From NCBI GenBank assembly GCA_030430455.1, contig JAUIJB010000008.1, positions 1 through 64,000 on the forward strand: a stretch of 64,000 nt of DNA. Reading direction: 5' to 3'. This DNA is from Verrucomicrobiia bacterium (lineage in GTDB: Bacteria; Verrucomicrobiota; Verrucomicrobiia; Verrucomicrobiales; Akkermansiaceae). Both the position numbers and the translations under genes were made by a program. The stretch's first letter is position 1. Every line of letters starts with the position of its first letter. Below are positions 1 through 8,700 of the stretch, piece after piece. Below the pieces are notes generated by a model. It ran no database searches and was not told the origin of the DNA. It saw nothing but the letters and a program-made list of their open reading frames with translations.

Positions 1-711
<711 letters not shown>

Positions 712-766
712 CGTCTCGTGGTCGTGTCAGGAAATCTCCGCGCTGCCGGGCGCCCCCGGGCCGCCC

Positions 767-1546
767 TCAGCCCCCGCGCAGCACCTGCGCCGACTTCCAC
801 CACTCGTAGTGCTCGTGCTCGAGTTGCTCGACGGTGGGCATCGGGTAGTAGGCGTGCCCGCCCTGCTCGGCGATGAAGAAGCCGTTGCGGACGGTGCGGA
901 AGGAGAGGTCCTCGGGCAGGCGGCGGTAGATCATCTTGTTCTTCTTGCCCGAACCGGCCTGCAGCAGGGTGAGCCCGTCGCGCAGGTGGCCGAGGTTGGT
1001 GTAGGGAAGCTCGCCGATGCGGCCGTGCTGCGGGTCGCTGGCCAGCTCGCGCAGGATCAGCTCCGAGTAGACCAGGCGCGGAAAGTGGACCGGGTTCTCC
1101 GACGCGGTGATGAAGCGGCCGAAGTCGACTGCGTCCAGGGTACTCGCGACCCCCGGCCTCACCGGGCACAATTCCTGGTAGAGGTGGAGCAGGCGTTCCT
1201 CGTGCGGCGGGTCGCCGCCGCGCTTCAGCCGCAGGACCCGGCCGTCGTCGGTGGCGAGGAAGAGGTCGCCGATCGCGCGGATCGGGATGTGCTCGAGCAC
1301 CCGGTAGGCCGACAGGTAGAGCGAGTTCTTCGGGCTGCCGTCCTCCTTGGTGAGTGCGCTCTCGGTGACGAGGGACATCGGGAAGGCGTCGCTGCGGAAG
1401 GCGGGGTCGACCTCGAAGTAGATCGCCTGCCCGCGCGAGCGCGAGGTGGAACCCACCGCGAGGTAGGCACCGAAGGCCTCGGGCTCGAGCTGCGACGCGA
1501 CCAGGGACTCCGGAATCAGCACCAGGTAGAGATGGGCATCGCTCAT
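767..1546 (-). CDS. Conserved hypothetical protein, 259 aa
   Basis: I do not recognise this protein. The reading frame is open further upstream, but the start MSDAHLYLVLIPESLV at 1544-1546 is preferred because the upstream extension is arginine-rich and resembles translated non-coding DNA. No signal peptide or membrane segment is visible. The product is a mixed alpha/beta soluble protein with a tryptophan-containing C-terminus (EWWKSAQVLRGG). It sits between the pyrophosphatase gene (same strand, 55 bp away) and a divergent membrane protein gene, so it could be cotranscribed with hppA. Function unknown. Confidence 0.7.
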   Translation of the reverse strand: MSDAHLYLVLIPESLVASQLEPEAFGAYLAVGSTSRSRGQAIYFEVDPAFRSDAFPMSLVTESALTKEDGSPKNSLYLSAYRVLEHIPIRAIGDLFLATDDGRVLRLKRGGDPPHEERLLHLYQELCPVRPGVASTLDAVDFGRFITASENPVHFPRLVYSELILRELASDPQHGRIGELPYTNLGHLRDGLTLLQAGSGKKNKMIYRRLPEDLSFRTVRNGFFIAEQGGHAYYPMPTVEQLEHEHYEWWKSAQVLRGG

Positions 1547-1735
1547 GGTTCGCAAGGGTGATTGGAACACGAAGCCGCTTGCGGCGACAGGCGCAAACCG
1601 ATGCAAATCGCGCGACTCTCTTGGCATCCCTTGCTGGCAGGAGCCGCCACCACCCGCCGCTCACTCCCGGTTCCCGTTCGATGGGATCGGGCCGGCGGCG
1701 CGTCGCCAGCATCGGGTTGAAGGAGGCGGGCAGCC

Positions 1736-3055
1736 ATGTTAGATAGGGGATCGCGGATGACTCTCGCCGTCCAGATCATCGAGGCCACCGAGCTGCTGAA
1801 GTCGCTCGGCATCGCGCTCGGGCTCGGCCTGCTGATCGGCCTGCAGCGCGAGTGGACCCACAAGCGCATGGCGGGCATCCGCACCTTCCCGCTGGTCGCC
1901 CTGTTCGGCGGCCTCTGCGGGGTCGCCGCCGGCGAGCACGGCGGTTGGATCGCCGCCGCGGGGCTGATCGCGACCGTGGCCCTCACCCTGCTCGCCAACC
2001 TTTCCAGCCGCCGCGGTCGCGGCGCCCGCGGCGACGATGCGGACCTGGAGGACCAGGAGGACCGCGTCGGCCTGACGACCGAGTTCGCGCTGCTGCTGAC
2101 CTTCACCATCGGCCTGGTCGCCGTGCTCGGCTATCGCCTCGAGGCGACGGTCTGCGCCGGAACCGTCATGGTCCTCCTGCAGGTGAAGAAGGCGCTGCAC
2201 CGGGCGATTCGGAGGTTCGGCGAGGGCGAGCTCCGCGAGATCGCCCGCCTGGTCCTCGCCGCCCTCGTCATCCTGCCGCTGCTGCCGAACCGCGACATGG
2301 GCGAGCTCGGGGTGATCAACCCCTTCGAGATCTGGCTGCTGGTGGTGCTCATCGTCGGCGTCAGCCTGGCAGCCTACCTCGCCGCCAAGTTCCTCGGCGG
2401 CCGCAAGGGGGCGGTGGTCTCCGGGATCTTCGGCGGCCTGATCTCCAGCACCGCGACCACCGTCAGCGCCGCCCGCCGCAGCAAGGCGAGCCCGGACGCG
2501 TCGCGCGCCTTCGCCCTGATCGCCATGATCGCCTCGGCGGTGGTCTTCGGCCGCGTGATGGTCGAGGTGGTGCTCGCCGGCGGCGAGGCCGGCCGGCCGA
2601 TGCTGCTCCCGCTCGGGACCATGATGGCCTGGATGGTCGCCGTCTCGGCGGTGATGGCGCGCTTCAGCCACGTCGAGGCGGACACCTCGATTGACGAGGA
2701 TGCCCCGTCCGAGTTCAAGGCGGCCATCGTCTTCGCCCTGCTCTACGTCGCCGTCCTTGCCGGGGTGGCCTTTGCCAAGGAACGGCTCGGCGAGGGCGGC
2801 CTCTACACCGTTGCCGCGCTGTCCGGCCTGACCGACATGGACGCCATCACCCTGTCGACCGCCAAGCTGGTCAAGGACCAGCACCTCGAGGCCTCGACCG
2901 GCTGGCGACTGATCCTCGTCGGCGGCTGCGCCAACCTCGTTTTCAAGGCCCTGATGGTGGCGCTGATCGGCTCGCGTCGCATGCTCATGCCGGTCGCCCT
3001 CGTCTTCGCCCTCTCGCTCGCCGGCGCCACGGTGCTGTGGTTTGCCTGGCCGTGA
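1736..3055 (+). CDS. MgtC/SapB-DUF4010 family integral membrane protein
   Basis: Polytopic inner-membrane protein of 439 residues. The N-terminal third (about 20-160) carries the MgtC/SapB-like motif LGLGLLIGLQREW followed by GIRTFPLVALFGGL; the rest matches the DUF4010 arrangement, with a GAVVSGIFGGLISSTATTVS segment near residue 230 and several further hydrophobic helices. The start at 1736 is supported by an AAGGAGG Shine-Dalgarno at about 1719-1725; MTLAV at 1757 is an alternative. Proteins of this type are linked to ion or stress homeostasis but the transported species is not established. It is followed on the same strand by a metal-transporting ATPase, which loosely fits a metal or ion homeostasis role (inference). 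Confidence 0.85.
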   Translation: MLDRGSRMTLAVQIIEATELLKSLGIALGLGLLIGLQREWTHKRMAGIRTFPLVALFGGLCGVAAGEHGGWIAAAGLIATVALTLLANLSSRRGRGARGDDADLEDQEDRVGLTTEFALLLTFTIGLVAVLGYRLEATVCAGTVMVLLQVKKALHRAIRRFGEGELREIARLVLAALVILPLLPNRDMGELGVINPFEIWLLVVLIVGVSLAAYLAAKFLGGRKGAVVSGIFGGLISSTATTVSAARRSKASPDASRAFALIAMIASAVVFGRVMVEVVLAGGEAGRPMLLPLGTMMAWMVAVSAVMARFSHVEADTSIDEDAPSEFKAAIVFALLYVAVLAGVAFAKERLGEGGLYTVAALSGLTDMDAITLSTAKLVKDQHLEASTGWRLILVGGCANLVFKALMVALIGSRRMLMPVALVFALSLAGATVLWFAWP

Positions 3056-3158
3056 AATTCCCCGGGAGCTCCCTGGGGAGGGAAGGCCGGGCCGGATCCG
3101 CACGGCATCCGGCAAGGCATGCCTCGCCAAGCCCCACCCTCCCGCTCAAACTCGGGCA

Positions 3159-5060
3159 GTGTCGGACCATTCCTCCAGCGAACCCCCGTGGCCCCTGCTG
3201 CTGGCCTCGGCGGTCGTGTGCGGGCTGGCCACGATCGGCGGCGTGGTCGCGCAGCGCTTCCCGGGGATGGAGAACATCGCCACCGCGCTCTACGCCACCG
3301 CCTACCTCGCCGGCGGCTGGGACGCCGCGCTGGACACGCTGGGCAAGCTCAAGCGCCTGCGCCTCGACATCCACTTCCTGATGCTCGCCGTCGCCCTGGG
3401 CGCGGCCTTCATCGGCGCCTGGTGGGAGGGCGCCGCCCTGCTGTTCCTGTTCTCGCTGAGCAACGCCCTCGAGGGCATGGCCATGGCCCGCACCGACCGC
3501 GAGATCCGCAGCCTGTTCCGCGAGGCCCCCAAGCAGGCGCTCGAGGTCCGCGACGATGGCACCACGCGCGAGGTCGACGCCGCCGGGCTCGCCGCCGACA
3601 TCACCGTGCGCATCCTCCCGGGCGAGCAGTTTCCCGCCGATGCCCTGGTCATCGACGGCGAGAGCGCGGCCGACGAGTCCTCCCTCACCGGCGAGTCCGT
3701 CCCGGTCGGCAAGTCGGCCGGCGACACCGTCTTCGGCGGCACGCTCAACACCTGGGGCAGGCTCGACGCCCGCGTGCTGCGCCCGCCGGGCGACAGCGCC
3801 CATGCCCGGATCATCCGCCTGATCCAGCAGGCCCAGGCCAGCAAGGCGCCCTCGCAGCGCTTCACCGACCGCTTCGGCACCGCCTACACCATCGGCATCC
3901 TCGGGCTCTCGCTGGTGATGTTCCTGGTCTGGCACTTCGCCTTCGGGCTGCCCGCCTTCCTCGCCGCCGAGGGCGAGCGCTCGGCCTTCTACCGCGCCAT
4001 GACCCTGCTGGTGGTCTGCTCGCCCTGCGCCCTGGTCATCTCGATCCCCAGCGCCATCCTCGCCGGCATCGCGGCGGGTGCCCGCCGCGGCATCCTGTTC
4101 CGCGGCGGCGTCGCCCTCGAGAACCTCGCCACCATCGACCGCCTCGCCGTCGACAAGACCGGCACCCTCACCCGCGGCGAGCTCGAGCTGGCCGGCATCG
4201 AGCTGGCCACGCCCGGCAGCGATGACGAGCTGCTCGCCTTCGCCGCCGCGCTGTCGCGCAACTCGACCCACCCGCTGTCGCGCGCGATCGTCGCCGCTCA
4301 GCTTCGCCGCGAGGTGGCGACCCTCCACAGCGGCAGCTTCAAGTCGCTGACCGGCAAGGGTCTCAGCGGCAGCGTCGACGGCACCGCCATCACCCTCGGA
4401 CGTCGCTCGCTGTTCGACGACCATCCGTGGGCCGCCAAGCTGCCGCCACCGGCACCCGGCCTGACCGAGGTCCTCGTCGCCGCCGGGCAACTCGGCGGCC
4501 GCCTGCTGCTGCGCGACGCCCCCCGCCCGGAGGCCGCCGGCACCGTCCGCGAGCTTGCCGGAAAGGGGGTCGAGGTGACCATGCTCACCGGCGACCGCGA
4601 GGAGTCGGCCCGCCTCGTCGCCGACGAGCTCGGCCTGCGCGACTGGCGCGCCGAGCTCCACCCCGAGGACAAGGTCGGCGCCATCCGCGACTGGCGCGAG
4701 GCCGGCGAGCGCGTGGCGATGGCCGGCGACGGCGTCAACGACGCGCCGAGCCTCGCCGCGGCCGACGTCTCGATCGGAATGGGCCTGCGCGGCAGCGATG
4801 CCGTCCTCGAGCAGGCCGACATCGTCCTCACCAAGGACCGCCTCGAGCGCATCCTCGAGGCCTTCGAGCTGAGCCGGCGCTGCCGCGTGATCATCCGCCA
4901 GAACCTGGCCATCTCGCTCGGCGTGGTCGTCCTCCTCGGCCTCGCCGCCCTCGGCAGCATCATCCCACTGCCGATCGGCGTGCTCGGCCACGAGGGATCG
5001 ACCGTGGTGGTCGTCCTCAACAGCCTGAGGCTGCTGCTGCGCGGCGAGTCGGCCGACTGA
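3159..5060 (+). CDS. P1B-type heavy-metal-translocating ATPase, probable P1B-4 subgroup
   Basis: ATP-driven metal exporter in the inner membrane. Core P-type motifs are all visible: TGES actuator loop, DKTGTLTRG with the phosphorylated Asp at residue 332, HP in NSTHPLSRAI, and GDGVNDAPS hinge. The transmembrane metal-binding motif is SPC (residues 288-290) rather than CPC, and the last helix carries HEGST at residue 611; this pair is the signature of the P1B-4 subgroup (Co/Zn/Fe(II)/Ni exporters). No N-terminal metal-binding domain is present, as is common in P1B-4. I place the start at the GTG 3159-3161 (VSDHSSSEPPW), giving 633 residues; an ATG at 3042 would overlap the preceding gene and add a low-complexity leader. 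The metal cannot be assigned from sequence. Confidence 0.9.
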   Translation: MSDHSSSEPPWPLLLASAVVCGLATIGGVVAQRFPGMENIATALYATAYLAGGWDAALDTLGKLKRLRLDIHFLMLAVALGAAFIGAWWEGAALLFLFSLSNALEGMAMARTDREIRSLFREAPKQALEVRDDGTTREVDAAGLAADITVRILPGEQFPADALVIDGESAADESSLTGESVPVGKSAGDTVFGGTLNTWGRLDARVLRPPGDSAHARIIRLIQQAQASKAPSQRFTDRFGTAYTIGILGLSLVMFLVWHFAFGLPAFLAAEGERSAFYRAMTLLVVCSPCALVISIPSAILAGIAAGARRGILFRGGVALENLATIDRLAVDKTGTLTRGELELAGIELATPGSDDELLAFAAALSRNSTHPLSRAIVAAQLRREVATLHSGSFKSLTGKGLSGSVDGTAITLGRRSLFDDHPWAAKLPPPAPGLTEVLVAAGQLGGRLLLRDAPRPEAAGTVRELAGKGVEVTMLTGDREESARLVADELGLRDWRAELHPEDKVGAIRDWREAGERVAMAGDGVNDAPSLAAADVSIGMGLRGSDAVLEQADIVLTKDRLERILEAFELSRRCRVIIRQNLAISLGVVVLLGLAALGSIIPLPIGVLGHEGSTVVVVLNSLRLLLRGESAD

Positions 5061-5168
5061 TACGCGTTCCGGGAATCAACCGCACCGATTGAGCTTCCAC
5101 GAAAGGAAAGCCGCGGATTGCGAAGATTTCAGAATCCATCGGCGCTGATCTGCGCAGGTGAAATTCAC

Positions 5169-5203
5169 CATCTGCGTCCATCTGCGTTCATCCGCGGTTC
5201 CCC
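5169..5203 (+). repeat. Intergenic repeat of the ATCTGCGT family
   Basis: A short non-coding repeat built from near-iterations of ATCTGCGTCC / ATCTGCGTTC / ATCCGCGGTTC, ending in a C-run. The same unit occurs at 23493-23527 (opposite orientation), 42021-42055 and 42410-42446. It lies in the 178-bp gap between the metal ATPase and the minus-strand gene that ends at 5239. Confidence 0.7.
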
Positions 5204-5238
5204 CACTCCAAACCCGATGAGCCTCGCCCCACACGGGC

Positions 5239-5856
5239 TCAATGCATCTTCCCCGTGCCCTGGAAGCGGACTTCGGCGATGCAGGTGTCCTCGAAGTGCG
5301 TCCCGGGATAGACCTCGATGATCTTCAGGCGGATCCTGTGCCGGCTCGGGCGCTCCAGCACCAGCTTCGGGATCTCGAAGCGCTGCAGGCCCATCGCGTC
5401 CCCCAATCGGAGCCGCGCCACGGGCTCGCCGTCGTAGCTGAGCTCGATGACCCTCGGCCGCGCGTTCTGCCGGAACAGCTTCTCGGATCCCTGGTGCCCG
5501 CTCGCGATGGCACACGAGGTCACGCCGAGACCGGTCGTGTCCTTCTCCGTCGTCGTGAAGGTGAAGGTGAGGCTTTCCCCGATCCCGTTGCCATCCGCGC
5601 CCTCGCTCCAGACCTGATCCATGCTCTGGTCGTGGGCCTGCAGCGGCGGGTGCCTGAGGCCGGACTTCTCGGTCAGGAAACTCGACGCGGCGACCTCGAT
5701 CGCGGGGGCACCGCAGTACCAGCTGCAGCTGCCGAAGAAATAGGGCCAGCCTTGCTCGGGGGCGGAGATCACCCCCGCGGCCTCGATCTCCGGAAGCGGT
5801 TCCGCCACGGCGATCCCCGCCGTGAGGCATGCCAGCAGCACCAGGCAGCGCTTCAT
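5239..5856 (-). CDS. Secreted protein with NADase-type glycan-binding (discoidin-like) domain
   Basis: 205-residue exported protein. The N-terminus MKRCLVLLACLTAGIAVAEP is a clear signal peptide; the start at 5854-5856 is chosen over two in-frame ATGs upstream because GAAGGAAG sits just before it. The mature part begins with FGSCSWYCGAP and then follows the pattern of the NADase-type glycan-binding domain: AASSFL, a WSEGADGNGIGESLTFTF strand pair, a polar loop with RQNARPRVIELSYDG, and the closing VYPGTHFEDTCIAEVRF. In other proteins this discoidin-like module is thought to bind carbohydrate; here it is essentially the whole protein, with no attached enzyme. Function otherwise unknown. Confidence 0.75.
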   Translation of the reverse strand: MKRCLVLLACLTAGIAVAEPLPEIEAAGVISAPEQGWPYFFGSCSWYCGAPAIEVAASSFLTEKSGLRHPPLQAHDQSMDQVWSEGADGNGIGESLTFTFTTTEKDTTGLGVTSCAIASGHQGSEKLFRQNARPRVIELSYDGEPVARLRLGDAMGLQRFEIPKLVLERPSRHRIRLKIIEVYPGTHFEDTCIAEVRFQGTGKMH

Positions 5857-6082
5857 TCTTGCTTCCTTCATTGCCGACCAAGCTCGCAAATCTCCACCAT
5901 GGCGACAAGCCGACGGTCACCGACCGGGCAGGCCGGGGTCGGCCGGGCGGCGACCCCGACGACTCCGCCGCGGCCATTCCGGCAAGCGCTGCCTCCGGCC
6001 CCGTGCGGACTTTTTGGAAACCCGGAGTTTCCACCACGATTGGAAGGGGGGATTACCCGCTCTCACCTCCCAAGCTCGAGCC

Positions 6083-7321
6083 ATGCCCTTCCGCCTGTTC
6101 CTCCTCCTGCTCTCGATCGCCCCCGCCGCACCGGCTGATATCCATCGCGGCCTCTGGTTCTGGGGCTCCACCACCCTGCCCGACGACACCACCAGCCCCT
6201 TCGGCTCCGCCCTCGTCGTCGGCGACGGCGTGGCCGAGGACGAGAGCGTCGCCTTCTTCGTCGCCCACGGCGTCAAGCGCCTCTACGGCAGCTACCAGAA
6301 TCGCCCGGTGTCGGAGCCGGCGACCATCGCCTCGTGGAATGCCAAGCTCGACGCCGTGGGCATCCAGTCGCAACTCCTGCTCGACGGCAACGCGGTGAAT
6401 GACCCGGCGGAGGTCGCCAACTGGCTCGGCAAGATCACCAACCGCCTGATCAACTTCAACGCCAGCCATGCGGGGGAACCCGCCAAGCAATTCGACGCCC
6501 TCCACCTCGACCTCGAGCCGCAGGGGCTGCCGGAGTGGGACGGCGGTTCCCCGGCCGATAAGCGCGACCTCCTCGACGACCTCCTGCAGGCCTACACCGA
6601 CATCCGGTCCCACCTCGACACCGCCGGCCTGGCGGGCCTGCCGATCCATGCCGACATCCCCTTCTTCTGGGACAAGCTGCCAGCCGACGGCGGGTCGGTC
6701 GGCTGGGCGGACGCCTCCGACCGCGACGGCTGGTTCGCCGCCATCGACGCCCAGCTCGCCGGCGTCTCGCTGATGACCTTCTCCAAGGACACCTTCACCG
6801 CCCTCGACGAGGCCACCGACTACGAGCGTAGTGGCGTGCTGTCCGAGGCAAGGGTCGCCATCCAGCCGAAGTGCGGCCCCGACGAGCTCTGGCCGAGCCT
6901 GCTCCACGTCAACTCCGTGATCCACCAACTCGAGTCCAACCTCGGCCCCGCCGAGGCGGTCGACCTCGAGAACTACGGCTTCTGGCGATATTCGATCGAG
7001 GAGTGCGGCATCGAGGTCGGCCCTCCCATCGCGGTCGACTGGCCCTCGACCGGAACCGGCGCGCTGCCCTGGCCGCCCGCGGTCGGCGGCACCGGCGGGG
7101 TTGATGGCGACGACCCGGTGCTCGTCTTTCCCGGCATCCCCGGCCACGTCTACACCGTGCGCAGCGCGGAATCACCGCGCGGCCCCTGGAAGGTGCTGGT
7201 CCAGCTCCAGCCCACCCATCCGGGCGAACCCGAGATGTTCCGCGTCCCGGTCCCCGCCCGGGGCCCGCGGGGGTTCTGGACTGTCGAAAGCACCGCAAGG
7301 TCGCAGGACCCGGCGAGGTAG
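6083..7321 (+). CDS. Secreted protein, possibly glycosidase-like barrel
   Basis: 412-residue exported protein starting MPFRLFLLLLSIAPAAPADI (signal peptide). The mature sequence has features reminiscent of a TIM-barrel glycoside hydrolase: GLWFWGSTTLPDD at the start, FDALHLDLEPQGLPEWD with acidic residues at a strand end near residue 155, GLPIHADIPFFWD, and GVSLMTFSKDTF. I cannot place it in a named family. The C-terminal 80 residues look like a separate small beta domain. The longer open frame starting at 5822 overlaps the divergent gene's start region and is unlikely. No strong ribosome-binding site is visible. Confidence 0.55.
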   Translation: MPFRLFLLLLSIAPAAPADIHRGLWFWGSTTLPDDTTSPFGSALVVGDGVAEDESVAFFVAHGVKRLYGSYQNRPVSEPATIASWNAKLDAVGIQSQLLLDGNAVNDPAEVANWLGKITNRLINFNASHAGEPAKQFDALHLDLEPQGLPEWDGGSPADKRDLLDDLLQAYTDIRSHLDTAGLAGLPIHADIPFFWDKLPADGGSVGWADASDRDGWFAAIDAQLAGVSLMTFSKDTFTALDEATDYERSGVLSEARVAIQPKCGPDELWPSLLHVNSVIHQLESNLGPAEAVDLENYGFWRYSIEECGIEVGPPIAVDWPSTGTGALPWPPAVGGTGGVDGDDPVLVFPGIPGHVYTVRSAESPRGPWKVLVQLQPTHPGEPEMFRVPVPARGPRGFWTVESTARSQDPAR

Positions 7322-7367
7322 GCGGTCAACGGCCGAGTGAGCCCCGCGGGTCCGTCGTCGCAACTCG

Positions 7368-7383
7368 GCAGGCTGAAGCCTGC
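7368..7383. repeat. Short palindrome of the GCAGGCTGAAGCCTGC type
   Basis: A 16-bp near-perfect palindrome between two convergent genes (ends 7321 and 7454). It resembles the arms of the larger inverted repeat at 61094-61200. A small direct duplication of an AGGATCCCCCGACCCG unit follows at about 7433-7472. No other feature is seen in this 132-bp gap. Confidence 0.5.
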
Positions 7384-7453
7384 GGTCCGGTCGGAACGCC
7401 GCCCTGCCAGTACTCGCCCGGACAAGATCGCCAGGATCCCCCGACCCGCCCCG

Positions 7454-7990
7454 CTAGGATCCCCCGACCCGGCCGCCATCCGGCCGGTCCATGAACTTGC
7501 GCGACTGCACGACGTACTTCTCCGCCCAGTGCTTCACCCCCCGTTGTTCCTCGGCCGACAGCGTGCGCACCACCTTCCCCGGCGTGCCGAGCACCAGCGA
7601 GCCCGGCGGGATCTCGCTACCGCCGGTGACCACGGCGCCTGCGCCGATGATCGAGCGCTCCCCGACCACCGCGCCGTCGAGCACGATCGCCCCCATGCCC
7701 ACCAGCACCTCGTCCTTGAGCGTGCAGGCGTGGATGATCGCCGAGTGGCCGACGGTGACGAGCTCGCCGACATGACACCCGAAGTCGTCGGCCAGGTGCA
7801 CCACCGCGTTGTCCTGGATGTTCGAGCGCGGGCCGATGACGATCTCGTTGATGTCGCCGCGCAGGGTCGTGTTGTACCACACGCTCGACTCCTCATGCAG
7901 GGTGACCCGGCCGATCACGTCGGCGCTCGGGGCGACGAAGGCATCGGGGTGGATGTCGGGAGCGAAGGACTCGTAGGTTTCGATGGCCAT
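7454..7990 (-). CDS. Gamma-carbonic-anhydrase-like left-handed beta-helix protein
   Basis: 178-residue protein of hexapeptide repeats, matching the YrdA/PaaY/gamma-carbonic anhydrase family (usually 170-190 residues). Three histidines fit the zinc ligands of the family: H65 in NAVVHLAD, H82 in VGHSAII and H87 in IIHACT; the five-residue spacing of the last pair matches the classical Cam enzyme. Typical motifs GDINEIVIGPRSNIQDN and VGMGAIVLDGAVVG are present, and a short C-terminal helix closes the protein. It may hydrate CO2 or act as an acyl/thioester enzyme; many family members have no demonstrated carbonic anhydrase activity. Confidence 0.9.
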   Translation of the reverse strand: MAIETYESFAPDIHPDAFVAPSADVIGRVTLHEESSVWYNTTLRGDINEIVIGPRSNIQDNAVVHLADDFGCHVGELVTVGHSAIIHACTLKDEVLVGMGAIVLDGAVVGERSIIGAGAVVTGGSEIPPGSLVLGTPGKVVRTLSAEEQRGVKHWAEKYVVQSRKFMDRPDGGRVGGS

Positions 7991-8091
7991 GGCGCTGCCA
8001 ACCTGCCACCGGACGGGGCGATGCGCGAGCCCTCAGGAACCCCCCGCCCAAGCTCGGGAGCCCACCGCCCACCCACAGGACCCCGCCGCCC

Positions 8092-8502
8092 TCAGGCCGA
8101 ACGGCGCGCGTCCGCGACCCGGCCCGCCCACCAGCGCTCCCGGCCCGCGCTGCGGTAGCTGCGCGGCGTCACCCCGTAGCACTCGCGGAACGCCCGCCGC
8201 AGCCCGGCCACTGAACTGAATCCGAGCCGCCTGGCCAGCCGGTCCTCGTCCTCCCCGGCACGCAGGCGGTGCCGTGCCTCGACCATGCGCCACTCCGCCG
8301 AAAGCGCCGAGGGCGCGAGGCCGAGGTCGCGCACGAAGACGCGGCGCAGGTAGCTCTCGCTGCATCCCAGCACCTCGCAGAGCTCGCCGACCCGGTAGCG
8401 ACAGCGCCGCAGGGCCCGTCTCAGGCAGACGGGCCCGGCGTTGCACATCAGGATCCAACCCTGGGTGGAGCGGACGATCCTCATCGGGGAACAAGGGTCC
8501 AT
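8092..8502 (-). CDS. AraC-type DNA-binding regulator, minimal (HTH domain only)
   Basis: 136 residues, almost all of it an AraC/XylS double helix-turn-helix: YRVGELCEVLGCSESYLRRV (first HTH) and RLARRLGFSSVAGLRRAFRE followed by GVTPRSYR (second HTH and signature). No sensory N-terminal domain is present, so it either acts constitutively or senses through a partner. It is transcribed divergently from the hydrolase-caspase gene starting at 8701, with a relatively AT-rich stretch at 8518-8545 between them, and is therefore a candidate regulator of that unit (inference). A TTGACA sequence lies on the minus strand at 8526-8531; if it is a -35 box, transcription would begin so close to the ATG at 8502 that the second ATG (8484) could be the true start. 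Confidence 0.8.
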   Translation of the reverse strand: MDPCSPMRIVRSTQGWILMCNAGPVCLRRALRRCRYRVGELCEVLGCSESYLRRVFVRDLGLAPSALSAEWRMVEARHRLRAGEDEDRLARRLGFSSVAGLRRAFRECYGVTPRSYRSAGRERWWAGRVADARRSA

Positions 8503-8700
8503 GTTTACGGAAACCTAACTGATGTTGTCAAATCATATCATATCCTTCCGGTCTGAATCCCGAGGAGATCAGCCGATCCGAAGCTTGGTTCGGATTTCGT
8601 TCGCCCCGACCGGTTGCCACCCCGCACCATTTCCCGTCTCATCGCGGGAATCGGCGGCGCATCGAACCTCCGGCGCCCCACAACCCGAACCTGGCTGAAG

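Noticed and set aside
3042..3158. ATG at 3042 as the start of the metal ATPase
   Set aside because: It overlaps the upstream gene by 14 bp and adds about 39 residues of composition unlike the family; the GTG at 3159 fits the conserved N-terminus better.
8503..8531. Minus-strand TTGACA/GTAAAC promoter for the AraC-type gene
   Set aside because: The -35 box is perfect but the -10 box matches only two of six positions and would place the start of transcription inside the proposed gene.
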